A stretch of 64,000 nt of DNA from Coffea arabica (Eukaryota; Streptophyta; Magnoliopsida; Gentianales; Rubiaceae). Below are positions 33,701 to 45,663 of the stretch, piece by piece. The stretch lies in assembly GCF_036785885.1 (NCBI RefSeq), contig NC_092317.1, forward strand, positions 312,501-376,500, read 5' to 3'. Position 1 is the stretch's first letter. The number at the start of each line of letters is the position of its first letter. The notes beneath the pieces were generated by a model that did no database searches, was not told the origin of the DNA, and worked only from the letters and a program-made list of their open reading frames with translations. A program made the position numbers and the translations under genes.

Positions 33701-36700
33701 AGCCTCCGTCCATCAAGCACGTCTTATGGAGGAGCGTATACAGCAGCCCTCTCGCAGCTGGTGTTTTCAGCCATTGGTCAAGCAGCCAGTGATTCTTTGG
33801 TTATTTTTGGTAAGGAGCCAGCTTATGCATCTGAACTTGTGATGTGGGCTACCAAGCAAATTGAGACTTTTGCACTTCTTGTGAAAAGACATGCATTAGC
33901 CTCATCTGCTGCTGCTGGGGGTTTGAGGGCTGCTGCAGAATGTGTTCAGATAGCTTTGGGCCACTGTTCATTGTTGGAAGGCCGGGGGCTTGCCCTTTGT
34001 CCTGTGCTGTTGAAGCTTTTTAGACCTAGTGTTGAGCAATCTCTGGATGCTAATCTAAAACGGATTGAAGAAAGTTCTGCTGCTTTGGCTGCAGCTGATG
34101 ATTGGGAACTTGTTTATCTTCCAGCAGTGACACGTCAATCTGTCAGGCCATCCGGTTCAGCTATGGCAACTATGGCATCATATCAGTATAAGTTATCAAC
34201 TAGCGCTCACCGGTTCAATTTAATGGTCCAGGTACATATTCTTTTGCTTTGTTTCTTTCAAAAAACATTTGGGCATTTTTTGTTGTTAAATTTAGTTTCC
34301 TTCATGTTTCCATTAGGCCTGTTGCTTTTGGACTTGCTTTCTATAGTCTTTATGTTATTTCTTTAATAGATCTTTTTTATGGAAAAGAGTTTACTAACCA
34401 TGTTTAGATCATGAGAAAGAGTGGGATTTGCACTCTCTAACTTGCACGCAGACTGCAATCTGATTAGTGCTACTACACCTTCTGGCATAGATTGAAATAT
34501 CTTGATGTTGTCAGTTCTTTGAATGTTCTTGTTGAGGAGTATTGATAAGCAGGACCGAGGTAAAGAAATACAACTGTCTTTATGAGCAATAGTTCATTTT
34601 CCTTATATTTGTGTCTTCAATGTTTTAGTATGAACAATGTGGCCCAAGATCAAGGAAATCATAAGAGGTTCACCTATCCTTTTTAATCATCTGACATTCT
34701 GCAAAGTTGCTGATTTCCCTACATCTTCATGGAATATATATATATTTTTATCAGTGAGGTTGAAGGCTAGTCTATTGGATTCTGGCTGCTTAATGATCCT
34801 TTTTCAGTGGACAAATTGAGTGTTTCTCAGTTTTCTTTCATCTGCTGATTCATGGCATTCCGTTGCCTTATACATCTTGGATGCTGTTTTCATGGTTTTT
34901 ATTTTTTTAAGTGAGGCTGCTGCTTTAGCTTCCTTGTGACTTTACAGATTTTATTTTGGAATTTAGACTGAAGCCTGCAGGCAAGCATGATTTTCAGGGA
35001 AAAAAACTGCGCTTGGCCATGTATTCTGTTTGTTATTTACATGTAGTTTATAACCATTTTAACAACTGTTCACCTGTTTCTATTGTTTGTACAGGACTTT
35101 TTTGAGGATGTGGGACCCCTGCTAAGTATGCAGCTTGGTGGTAAAGCATTGGAAGGTCTATTTCAGGTGTTTAATTCTTACGTAAACATGCTCATAAAAG
35201 CATTGCCTGGTTCCATGGAAGAAGAAGCCAATTTTGAAGGCTCAGTGGATAATATTGTTCGAATGGCTGAGACTGAAGCCCAGCAAATGGCTTTGCTTGC
35301 AAATGCATCCTTACTAGCTGATGAATTGTTGCCTCGGGCAGCAATGAAGCTTTCCCCACTGAACCAGGGCAATTACAAAGATGACCCTCGTAGAAGAAGT
35401 TCAGACAGGCAGAATCGTCACCCTGAACAGAGGGAATGGAAGAGGCGTCTTGTGAGCTGTGTTGATCGATTGAAAGATAGTTTTTGTCGCCAGCATGCTC
35501 TAGATCTTATTTTTACTGAGGATGGTGATAGCCATCTTACTGCAGATATGTATATTAACATGGACGGAGATGTAGATGAAATAGAATGGTTCCCTTCTGC
35601 AGTATTTCAGGTTCTTTCTTTTTCTTTCTTTTTTTTTTTACCTGTTTTTCTTTTGAATATTCATTTCCCTTCTTTCTGCAATATTAAATGCGTCCTTGAC
35701 ACAACTTTGTTGCTCATGTACATTTTTCCTTAAGCATTTGCTCTAGATTTTCTCATCTTTTTAGTAGATAAATTAGATGTTCTAGTTTATGGTCTTCCTC
35801 AGTTTCAACTCTAAATTGGATTCCAAGTCCCTTTACAAAGATGCACCTCGAGGCATTGTAACGCCTAAGACATCATATCCTAACAGGGACTTCAATGATT
35901 GAGGAGGTTCTAGTAGCCGAAAGAGGGTTTTCATATGCATGTTTGATTATCTGTTAAGTTCTGGCATCAAGTTTTATGTCGTGTGCAACTTTGGTTTTGC
36001 CATGTTCTTTATCATTGAGAAGGGGTTTAATTATGTCAATTATTATAGAATAGAATTGAAGTAGCTCTCAAGTTTTGTTATGGGAAAGGTGATACTAATA
36101 GAATTTGAGTTCTGATTCTGTGTAATCATTCTCTGTGATCCAGGAACTTTATGCAAAATTAAACAGAATGGCCTTCTTAGCGGCTGATATGTTTGTAGGC
36201 CGGGAAAGATTTGCAACATTGTTATTGATGAGGCTCACGGAAACTGTAATCTTGTGGCTTTCAGAAGACCAGACCTTTTGGGATGATATTCAAGAAGGAC
36301 CTAGGCCTTTAGGTCCTCTTGGTCTGCAACAGGTTTGCAATCATTATTTTGGATATGCGTCTGTGCTCTTTTGCCTGAACCCATTAGTCATTTCACTGTT
36401 CATTTGTTTGCAGTTCTATCTGGATATGAAATTTGTCATGTGTTTTGCTTCTCAAGGGCGGTACCTGTCTAGGAATTTGCTTCGAGTTCTTAATGAGATC
36501 ATAAATAAGGCAATGATAGCATTTTCTTCAACGGGAGTGGATCCAAATAGGTATGATATTGCAGACTTAAACTTTTTTGTTCATGTAAAGTGTCAACATA
36601 ATTGGTTTCTCTTTTCATTCTGGTGCATTATGTGTGGGGAGCACATATTGGTATCAGAAAATGGTTTTAAAATCAGTTTGTGAAGATATCTTAACTTAGT

Positions 36701-37437
36701 GAGTGTGACCACGAAAAAATCATTCAAATCAAATAACTTAAAAGTTCAGAGCACTTTGAAATATCTTTCTTGAGGTTGGGGTAAAAGCACCAAGGTGTTT
36801 TTGTTCCAATGTCAATAGACTAGAACACATTTATGGTGAAGTTGTAAATTTTTAATGTTCATGAGAAAAAACAGACATATTGACATATGGTCTAGTATAG
36901 GGTACTAAGTCTTTCTGGATGTGGTCTTTTCTATTTTTGATGTATAAAAGTTTGATGTGGTAGCACACTTTCTAATATTTGAGAGTAGCCAATGTTTATG
37001 CATTTCTTGGTTACGCTGTATTTCCTTGCTGTTTAAATTCTATACCTAAAACTCTGTCCTTGAACAATTTTAGAGTTCAAAATTGGTATTTAAGTAGTTA
37101 TGGGTAACTGTCATGTGGGACTCCTTGTCTACTACGAAGAGTGTATTCGTGTATGTAAAATGAGTATATGTGCATCCTTTTATGAGTTTGTATGCTTCTT
37201 TAGGTGCAAGTATTTTTCTACAGTCCTTTTTAACTTGGTTAGACTGAAAACTGACTTCAAAAACTGTTTGCTAGCGTTCTTCCGGAGGATGAGTGGTTTG
37301 TTGACATTTGCCAAGAAGCAATAGAAAGGCTTAGTGGAAAACCAAAAGTTGCAAATGGAGAACGGGATCTCAACAGTCCAACTGCCTCCGTCTCAGCACA
37401 ATCAATTTCATCTGTCAGATCTCATGGGAGCTCTTAA
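30720..37437 (+). CDS. EXO84B: Exocyst complex component EXO84B homolog (7 exons)
   Basis: EXO84 is one of eight exocyst subunits that tether secretory vesicles to the plasma membrane. The B paralog is the main plant form. Exons: 30720-30887, 32456-32553, 33175-34231, 35095-35610, 36144-36332, 36414-36550 and 37275-37437, giving 775 residues (about 750 in Arabidopsis). It opens MASAKSSSRSRQPPAKTT and soon enters the conserved FKSDNFDADSYVHSKC. Next comes the coiled N-terminal region (EEMRRSVYANYSAFIRTSKE, SSMRNLLSTQATLIHSLAEG). The cullin-repeat-like body has GDGPRAHSLLLSAHYQRYQY, MQSLRPSSTSYGGAYTAALS, VQDFFEDVGPLLSMQLG and LAADMFVGRERFATLLLMRL. It ends LNSPTASVSAQSISSVRSHG, as in the Arabidopsis protein. 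The first donor is unusual, AAG followed by GT and nine C. Identity is very secure. Confidence 0.96.
32009..32026. repeat. (GT)n / ACAT microsatellite in EXO84B intron 1
   Basis: An ATAC/ACAT run around 31989-32003 followed by a TGTG run. Confidence 0.7.
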
Positions 37438-39121
37438 AGAACCAAGATTTATCAATTTGTAAAGGTAACAATAGCAACTATGGTTAGCCCTCGAGAGACT
37501 ATTGTACTCACATAAGCAAACACCCCCCTTCCCTCCCACCCCGCTTCCCCATTTCCATATCATTCTGTAATTTGGCTCCTGCATATTCCATTCTTTCTGC
37601 CATTAGTTTATGGTAGTGTCATTCTATAGTTTTATGTTTGCCTATGGTTAGGAATTCTTTTTGTTTCCGTGTTGGGGAAAGCAGTCTGTATATGCGGATT
37701 TGACAATTCGATTCAAAAATTCATTATATTCTTTGACCATTCGAGGAGTTTGTATATGTTGTTTGACGATTCGATCCAACGTTCATTCTAGTCTTTATGC
37801 ATTCTGTTGGCAATTGTATTGTATGCTGAAGCTATTGGACGTAATAAAGATACGTAGGTAAGACTAAATTAGGTACTTGTGATTAATCTGAGATATGTAG
37901 CATGCTGTGTCGAATTTATGAACTGCCTTAGCAGAGCGCATCAGGATGGTCAGTTGTTATTTTGGAATCTTTTGTATACCGGGATTCGTTTGTTAGTGGG
38001 AATTTGGTGACAGTTCTGAAAGCTATTGGACCATTGACAACATTAGTTCTCATCTCCGGATACTGACAACGGCTCTATGCATCCTTGCAGCAGGATGATG
38101 GTTTATCTGAATTGGAGTTTGTATGTATCAACTAAAACCCAAGCTGCTAATCGAGATGGACGATTCTTTGACTATTCAACTCATAAATCCTATTGTTTCT
38201 CGACACGAGAGGGTAAACAGTCTGCATTGCACCCTTTTCAGCACAATAAACTGTATTTGCAAAGGGTGCATTGGGATATTAACCTTGAGGACAAAAGCCT
38301 TGCGAGTCCATAATGAAATGAATGGTTTCGTTTTGCAAGGTTTAGCATCCAGTCGTACTTGCACTTCTCTCCAGTTCCTTTCCTCGTAGCAGCATTTGTG
38401 CCATCGCGGAATCGATGGTCGGAGCCTCATGATAGAGTTTCTAATCATCTTTCCTTAATCTTTTAGAACTTTACAGCTTAGTAAAGTACTTTACAGATAA
38501 GAACCACTGTGATTGATCAAGGGGAGTACTCTGTCAGGTTTAAGGATTCAAATCCTGTACGTGACAATTGGGGATGGGAGGGTTTTGACCAAAAAAAAAA
38601 AAAAAACCTTTACAGCTAACAATAATTGCAACATCTGCTTATGCAACAGATTGTTTCCCGAAGCGTACTTACAAAAAAGAGTTTTTATGAACTACCAAAC
38701 ATATGCAATATATCAATACAACAATGAAGTTCAGAGCAATTGTTCAAAGGATATTATTAGGAAGATAATACCTTCTCCCAGCACTGATAAGGACATTTTT
38801 TTCACTGTCTACATTACGCATAAGTTCTAGTAACCGGTACTTCACAAGCCAAGTCGCTGACAGAGACTTCAATCGAGGTTTAGTGTTCCAAGTTCCAACT
38901 CGACTAATTTAACTACTTACCAAACACACCCAATATAAGAACTGGTCATCCGCATAACGTAACTAGGATTTCTTTCGAAATTTAAAATGGATACCATCCC
39001 AACAATCTTCTCCATCATTCTGACCCGCATAGAACTTACCTTGAGTGATGCGAGATTACTTGGGGTCCTTCAAAACATTTTTGTGGTGTTAGGATGCATT
39101 GTTGCATAAGCCGTCATCAAA
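37438..39121. other. Region between convergent EXO84B and PPR genes
   Basis: This holds the EXO84B 3' UTR and the 3' flank of the PPR gene. The only feature picked out is the SINE-like insertion at 38479-38607. No gene is supported. Confidence 0.5.
38479..38607 (+). mobile_element. SINE-like retroposon with poly-A tail and 10-bp target duplication
   Basis: A 129-bp insert ends in a run of about 16 A and is flanked by CTTTACAGCT on both sides (38469-38478 and 38608-38617). It carries a B-box-like GGATTCAAATCC (38544-38555). The A box is unclear. The tail plus flanking duplication argues for retroposition. The family is not recognised and differs from the 18-kb SINE. Confidence 0.6.
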
Positions 39122-41089
39122 TCACCAGTAATCACCACAGGAACACTTGCCATCCTTGAAATGGTGGAAACGTTTGTTATCTCTAACAATCAATTCCCTC
39201 CCGACAATCCTTGACATGATCTTGATGGCATTGTGACAATCACCACAAACACGAAGGTTCTTGATGATCCGCAAAGGTGTCCTGGCAGGTGTACTTATCA
39301 GACCATATGCAATTGCCAGACGTTCACTATGATAAAGCAAGGCCTGTTCTTTTGCCTCTTGATCAATGTCGTGAAGCACATATCTAGTATCGGGCACATA
39401 AGCTTGTTGTTTCATAGCTTCTCTCAACTTCTCATCGTCCTTGTAGAGAGTTGGGCTACGGAACTCCACAATCCTGTTTCTGCCCTCAAGCATGTTAACT
39501 GCAGACTGCTTCTTAGGCGGAGGCGTTGGAATCTTATTCTTAATGGCCTTTGAAGGCTCAAGAGAAACCATTAGTTCTTCTGCACGGTCTTCAAGATCAA
39601 TATCTCCATGTATGCGCGCATAGTTCATCAATGCCTCCCAAACAGCTGCTGTTGGTTCAAATGGAAGTTTTGCAATGAACTCCTCAGCCTCCGCAAGATG
39701 TCCACATTTAGCAAGAACTCCAAGAAGCCCCAAATAATGCTCGATTCCGGGTTCAATGCCGTACTCTGTCTTCATTGACTCGAAATGCAAGAAACCTTCA
39801 TCGATTGCATCAGCACTAGCACAAGCATCCATAACAGCAAGAAAAGTCTGCTCGTTGGGATGTAACCCCAATTTCCTCATCTGTTCAAACATCGCCAAGC
39901 CATCATCTCCCAAACCGTTGATGGCATATCCATTGATCATTAAATTCCAGGAAGCCATATTCCTATCAGGCATGTGATCAAAAACTCTTCGGGCGTCAAC
40001 CATACTCCCGCAGTTAATGTACATATCGAGCACCTTATTATTCAACAGAAGATCACTCCTGCAAGTCGATCTCAAGAAGTAATCATGAACTTTCTTGGCG
40101 TCCCCATAGTTCTTTGACTTCATACACAAGTCAAAAAGGAGATTAAAACAATGAGCATCAGCAGCGATTCCCTCCTCCATCAATTTGAGAGCTTCAGTAA
40201 CATTACCCGCCTCGCAGAGATTTCTCAAATCAACAATACTCAAAGGAGCAAACTCGTCAGTAACAACCTGCAGCCCTTGACCGTGAGATTGAAGGTTAGC
40301 ACGGTTCTGAATTCCCTGCGGAGTAAACCTAACAGACTGACTTTCGTGCTGAGAGGATTTCCATGGACTTTGGTCCTGGTAACCCTGGTTATAACCGTGA
40401 TTATTCTGCGGCTGAACCAAACCAGCACGTCCTCCTTGATTTTGATTAGGAAAATTTTGAGAGTCACGGGGAACCGGGGGGTTCTGCGGATAAACCCTCT
40501 GGTTTTGCTGAAACCCTCCTCCCCCAAAACCTAGACTGCTATTTGGAGCAGCAGTTGTTGGCGCAGTATTGCTGACATTTCCGTGTGAAAAATGCTGAGG
40601 AGGAGGGGGGGGCGGGGACGGCGGATAATTGTGTCTAGGATTGACGTTATCATTGGAGAAGTGGTTAAAACTAGCTCCACGACCGCCGCCGCCACCGCCA
40701 CCCTGGTGGGGAATGGAATGTGGTTCTGAATAACTCTGCCCAGGATAAGAAGAAGCAGAAGCAGGGTTGGACATGGGGTGAGGACTTCGATGATGATTAT
40801 TAGGATACCCTCGACGATTGTGGTCCATCTGATTCTGACCACCAGATGTTTGATAATTTGCAGGAGCTGCAGGGGCAAAAAATTGAGAAGTAGAAGTAGT
40901 GAAATTGTTGCGAGAAACAAAAGTGGCAGGTTTTAGGTTAAGAGTTTCGGCGGAAAGCTGCTTGGAAATGGAGGAGGAGCGGATACTAGGACGTACCGAT
41001 GCTGCCGCGACGGAGCAATTACAGATGAAGAAAAGATGAGGAAAACGACCTCTTCGCAGACTGGATTTGAGATTCAGAGACGCCGCCAT
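39122..41089 (-). CDS. MEF8: DYW-type PPR protein, MEF8-like mitochondrial RNA editing factor (single exon)
   Basis: DYW-class PPR proteins direct C-to-U editing of organelle RNA. This intronless gene encodes 655 residues. Residues 1-70 are basic and hydroxylated, like a mitochondrial presequence. Residues 75-270 are low complexity, rich in Q, N, G and P. The PPR tract is short, about five motifs (roughly 285-485; for example [20 protein letters not shown] and [20 protein letters not shown]). The E region and a complete DYW deaminase domain follow. The zinc and catalytic signature is present (HSE at 587-589, CGDCH from 615, CSCGDYW at the end). A short PPR tract plus a Q/N-rich leader is the hallmark of Arabidopsis MEF8 and MEF8S, which affect many mitochondrial sites. 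Orthology to MEF8 rather than a sister gene is inferred. Confidence 0.9.
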   Translation of the reverse strand: MAASLNLKSSLRRGRFPHLFFICNCSVAAASVRPSIRSSSISKQLSAETLNLKPATFVSRNNFTTSTSQFFAPAAPANYQTSGGQNQMDHNRRGYPNNHHRSPHPMSNPASASSYPGQSYSEPHSIPHQGGGGGGGRGASFNHFSNDNVNPRHNYPPSPPPPPPQHFSHGNVSNTAPTTAAPNSSLGFGGGGFQQNQRVYPQNPPVPRDSQNFPNQNQGGRAGLVQPQNNHGYNQGYQDQSPWKSSQHESQSVRFTPQGIQNRANLQSHGQGLQVVTDEFAPLSIVDLRNLCEAGNVTEALKLMEEGIAADAHCFNLLFDLCMKSKNYGDAKKVHDYFLRSTCRSDLLLNNKVLDMYINCGSMVDARRVFDHMPDRNMASWNLMINGYAINGLGDDGLAMFEQMRKLGLHPNEQTFLAVMDACASADAIDEGFLHFESMKTEYGIEPGIEHYLGLLGVLAKCGHLAEAEEFIAKLPFEPTAAVWEALMNYARIHGDIDLEDRAEELMVSLEPSKAIKNKIPTPPPKKQSAVNMLEGRNRIVEFRSPTLYKDDEKLREAMKQQAYVPDTRYVLHDIDQEAKEQALLYHSERLAIAYGLISTPARTPLRIIKNLRVCGDCHNAIKIMSRIVGRELIVRDNKRFHHFKDGKCSCGDYW

Positions 41090-41279
41090 TGCAGATCACT
41101 CCACCCCTAACCTATCCTAACCCTATTTGCGTCAATCTTGGTTAAACCCTAATACTCCTAAACCCTCTCTCCGAAAATGGGAGGTTTTTCATTTGGGGTT
41201 GGAAATGTCGAAGAAATATATTTATCGTGGCCGGGTTTCTTTCCGGGGGGAGTGGGGAGTTCTTTTTGTTTTGCGATTA

Positions 41280-41314
<35 letters not shown>

Positions 41315-42154
41315 TAGACAATATAATATTTTTATGGGAAAAAGAAAAACAAAAGCCAAATAAATCTTCACATCTCACCATATACCCTTTTCAATACCTC
41401 TCACAGTCATAACACTTTGATATCTCACATCACATCACTTATATTCTTACATTTAAGAGGCAAAAAAGGAGTAAGAATTAGGGCTCTTACTGCTTAGTGA
41501 AAGAGCCCTTTTCTTTTCTCTTTTTTTTTTTTTTTTTTTACCTTTCCTGACACAAATTAGAGAGATAATTCTAAAAGTCCTCCTTCTCGATCACTGATCC
41601 AACTCTAATGGTTATTTTTTTTGTGAATTTAGATGTAAAGTTGAAAAAAAAAAGACCAGAAATAGAAATAGAATATGAGAGAAAAAAGTGTTTCATTTCA
41701 AATGGGAGCGATGAATAAACTCTAAATATAACATGTGAGTAATTATTAGTGTAATTTTCCTTGGTTTTAAGCACAAAAGCTAAAAAAAAAAAACAAAAAA
41801 AGGATTGTAATTGCTGGTACTTACTAATCAACCTTTACTAGAAAAAACTTTCAAAATAGTTTTGACTAATCCATAATATTAATAATGCTCCTAAAAATCT
41901 GTAACTTCAGTACTTCACATAAAAAGTATGAATCATGATCATCCTCATCATGATGTGAGTGGGGATAACACTTGGTGAATTTTTCAGATACTTGGGAAAC
42001 AAAAATAATAATAATAACATGATGGCCTCTAAGCATCTGCGACTGTCACAGCATATCTGTACTGCTACTTTCTAGTTTTATCCGAGGCAGAGTTATACAT
42101 GGTAGTAATTGCTTTCCAACAAATGGGGAAGTCCAATTACTCGAAGAGCTTGTA
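41090..42154. other. PPR gene promoter side and GLR 3' flank; no gene
   Basis: The first 100 bases are the upstream region of the PPR gene, with AAACCCTAA at 41144-41152. A 30-base A run sits at 41283-41312. A perfect 9-bp hairpin (AGGGCTCTT at 41480-41488, AAGAGCCCT at 41501-41509) is followed by a T-rich tract. The rest is AT-rich with no gene seen. Confidence 0.5.
41144..41152 (+). promoter_or_regulatory. Telo-box upstream of the PPR gene
   Basis: AAACCCTAA lies 55 bp upstream of the PPR start codon, with a second partial copy (AAACCCT) from 41160. This is a known plant promoter motif of housekeeping and translation-related genes. Confidence 0.5.
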
Positions 42155-45100
42155 CTATCTTTCTTCTGCCGTCTCCGTGACTATTACTATGGCATCATGA
42201 ATTGGACTTGCAGGCTCTGTTGCAATGGAGAAGCCTTCATCATGAGAGCAAACGCCTTCTTCTTCATGGTGCTGGTGGTGGTGGTGGAAAAAGCTAATTG
42301 CTGGGCTTGGGGCAAATTCATGATTACTCCCCAGAGAAACTACGTTAACAACTGCTGCTTCGGCTCCTGTGCCTTGCTTCTTGGCCGCCCTGCTCAAGTC
42401 CTTCCTTTCTTCATCAAATATTTTTGCCATTGCAGAAAGTTTCTGGACAACTGAACCATTAGAGACGAGAACTCCCCTATTCTCATAGAAGAAGATAAGC
42501 AAGAATATAGCAAGAGCTAGTGAAGAAGACAATCCAGCTATCAGGAAAAGCCCTTTAAAACTATCCAGTGTCAGGCTGTCGGAAGTAGCCACTGCTCCAT
42601 ATTGCTCCGAACAATCTGTTTCTTCCCCAAACCACTCCTTTAGAATTCTCTTCATTTTATCTCCCTCGGTCACGTTTAACACTGCCCTTGATACATCAGG
42701 TACGAGGGGAGAACCCTTTGGAAATGCCTGAAAGCATTCGAGAGCAATGGAGATTAACTAAAGCTACAAATCATCAACCATACCATATGTGATCAAGAAA
42801 TAGATGATTAATAATCTCAGAACCTTTTTAGTATCAGGACTTACAAATCCAAAGCCAGCAGTCTTGAATGTCGGACCAACCATAGTGTACTTTCTGCAGT
42901 ACTTTGCCAGAAAGAGCCTGATATAAGGAAGTTCATCAACAATTCCATCCACTCCTCCATTTCTGCTACCTTTACGAAGTGCTTCATCGTACTCTTCAAA
43001 TGTGTTGTAGTTTCTAAACTGGGAGGCATCGAATTTCTTACTCTTGAGCAGCTCAGTTACAAAGGAACCAGTTTGGTAGCCGATATATTCACCATTTTTT
43101 ATCAGATCAAAAAGATCAGTAATAGTCGGTTGAAGTTGTTGCACTGTCAACATTGATGTCAGGCTGGCCGTATAACTTGATGTAAGTACTAACACCACAA
43201 ATACCCATATGATTACTACAAATCTTGATAAATTGCTCATGACCTTCTCTTCTGCAACAAAAGAATGAAGGTTGCATTTAAAACGATAACGAGGGAGCAA
43301 CGATGCATTTATATGAACCCCATTGATTACCAAATTCAGATAAACTCTATGTCCAATCACTCAGTAAAAGAGTGGGGAAACAAAAGGATGAATTGCACCT
43401 ATGATGGGACTTACTATGAGCAAAAACAAGCGTTGAGAAGGAGAACCAGAATATCATTCCAACTTGCTTCCCTGGTGGACCTCGGAATTCTTCATTTATA
43501 CGATGCTCAAGTACCCAAACGACAAAGCCAGTGAAAATGAAAAATGCTCCAGTAGTCAGCCAGAGGTCCATTGTTAGCGGTTTCATGAAGATCCAGGCGT
43601 TCTTCCTCTCGTCATCCTTAATTCGAACAATGGTGGAAACACCAGACTCTGTGTAAGGCAACGTGAAATCCACGAACCTTGATCTATTTGCTAATATGGT
43701 CACGTCACCAACCACCGCATCATAATTCTGATATCAGCAAAAGTTTATTAAGTACACATTTCTCTTCCAAATAAAAGAGTTAATAATGTAGAACTCGTGT
43801 AAAGTCACACAATCCAAATCAACTTATAGTACTAGTTTGCTGTCTAATTAACAAATTTCAGCCTTACCTCGAGATATATTTGATATACAAGATCATTGTA
43901 ATCTCCCGCACTGTCACCGTCAGGGGTTTCAAAAGGAATAAAATCATAGGAGGCTGCATATGGGAGGGACATCATGACCTCTTTGAATACATCCACACAG
44001 AAACCAGTTGCAATGACAGCATTTGTTAAGGGATCCTTTTCCACCTTCACAAATTCTGGCAATCCATTCTTGACCGGAACTCCAACCCTTAACTTCTTTT
44101 CATGACCTGTTGGCATTTCCCAGCCCTTAGGAACAATGTTGGACTCACCCGGCCATATAATGATACCGATATTGTCCTTACTAGACTCATGTACCAATTG
44201 AGCTTCATTTGGTTTCAGCTTATCTGAAATGCCATAAGTTTCAGTCCAGAACCCAATCTTCCTCTCCCCTTTTCCAATTACATTCACAATCTCGAAAGCA
44301 GATGGCTGTAGTTGCCCCTCAATAATGTGAAAATCGCCACTCAATCCATTGAATCTGATATTTCGGACAGATTCAATGAGCTCAGCTCCCATTCCTGAAG
44401 TTCCAATCATATCCAAGTCCGAGAGGTTCTTTCCATTTATCACCGCCTTTTTCTTGGATTGTGGTTGAGCCATATTAACGGCTTTCTCTGTCGCCTTTGC
44501 TAGTGCGATCACGGTGTCATACGCCCATAGCCCATAAATATTTAACTCGAACCTATCAATCTCTGGATTCTCTTCCCTGAATCTCTTTCTCCATCTCTTT
44601 GTAAAGATATCCAATTTACTTGATCTAGGGACATGAGGCTTCAATCCCAGTACCCCTTGCATTGAGTCCACGACCGCAGGTTTAACAGAATCCAATAGAC
44701 TCGTAAGAGCCTCTGTAATGATCCAGGCATAGCCCTGGCTCATCATCCCCACTTCATTTGCTTTCAAAAATAACCGAGAAGCAAGAGATGGCAGCAGATG
44801 AACCACAAAGACCCTGGTCTGCATGGTAATTAACTTGTATAGCTCTTCAAGAATCTGATCATCCGAAGCAGCAGGAGATATGACACTTCGATAGGAAACT
44901 ATGGTATTGCTTTCTAGCATTGCATCAGTCAAGAAGGGAACTATTCCACTACCATAAAGACTGTCCTCATAGACAAGGACAGCTTTCCTCCAACCAAAAG
45001 TTTTAATAATCTCTGCTATGGCTGTAGCCTGAGAGGACGAACAATGTGCTGCTCGGACAAAAAACGGAGACTCTTTGGGAGAAAGAGATGGACTTGCGGC

Positions 45101-45663
45101 TGACGAAATTACTGGAACTTTGGCTTTGTTCCCGAGATCGATAATAAAATCTGCTTGTGCCGACGTTTGAGGGCCTAAAATTGCCTCGACTTGGACATTT
45201 TTGAGGAGGTCTATGGCTGCATTCAGAGATATCAACGCATACTTTAAGTATCAATAGTAAGCAGTGGTATAATTGAGAGAGAGATTCGGGAAACGAAGAG
45301 CCAAAACAACAGAAACACTCGAAAGGGTGCTTTAGTTTTGCATCCAAATTAAGGTGGGGAGGGGGATATCCAGTACTATAGTAATGTACCTGCAGAAGCT
45401 GCTTCAACAGAATCAGATTTTGAATCTCTGAGGTGAGCGACAATCCTAATGGTAGTGTTATCCTGAATGTTGTTGGACCGGTGATCTTCAAGTGCCATAA
45501 GCATGGAGGTTTTGGAAATCTTTCCCACCAGGGTGTCCAAATCAAGGATTACCCCAACATCAACCTTCGTCGCATTTTGACCATTCAGGAGGACGACCCA
45601 GAAGTTAATGATGATCAAATGTCGGTAAAGGAGCTTAGTACTACTTTTTACAGGATTCTGCAT
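42155..45663 (-). CDS. GLR: Glutamate receptor-like cation channel (GLR, clade II type; 5 exons)
   Basis: Plant GLRs are amino-acid-gated calcium-permeable channels. Exons in transcript order: 45663-45390, 45216-43868, 43727-43415, 43251-42845 and 42727-42155, joining in frame to 971 residues. A hydrophobic signal segment (LIIINFWVVLLN) leads into the amino-terminal ligand-binding-like domain (KVDVGVILDLDTLVGKISKT, VEAILGPQTSAQADFI). The glutamate-binding lobes start at LRVGVPVKNGLPEFV and include ATGFCVDVFKEVM and GDVTILANRSRFVDFTLPYT. Membrane segment M1 is TGAFFIFTGFVVWVLEH. The pore loop is MIFWFSFSTLVFAHKEKV. M3 carries the gating motif SSYTASLTSMLTVQQL. M4 is GLFLIAGLSSSLALAIFLLI. The cytosolic tail has a histidine-rich patch (HHHHQHHEEE). 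Assignment to clade II rests on overall similarity by eye; the exact member is not determined. Confidence 0.93.

Noticed and set aside
33197-34366. A free-standing 389-codon gene within EXO84B
   Set aside because: It is exon 3 of EXO84B plus read-through into intron 3. The in-frame ATG is internal methionine-like sequence, not a start.
39233-40920. Several open frames of 95-129 codons overlapping the PPR gene on both strands
   Set aside because: They are out-of-frame or antisense readings of the GC-balanced PPR coding exon and have no domains of their own.
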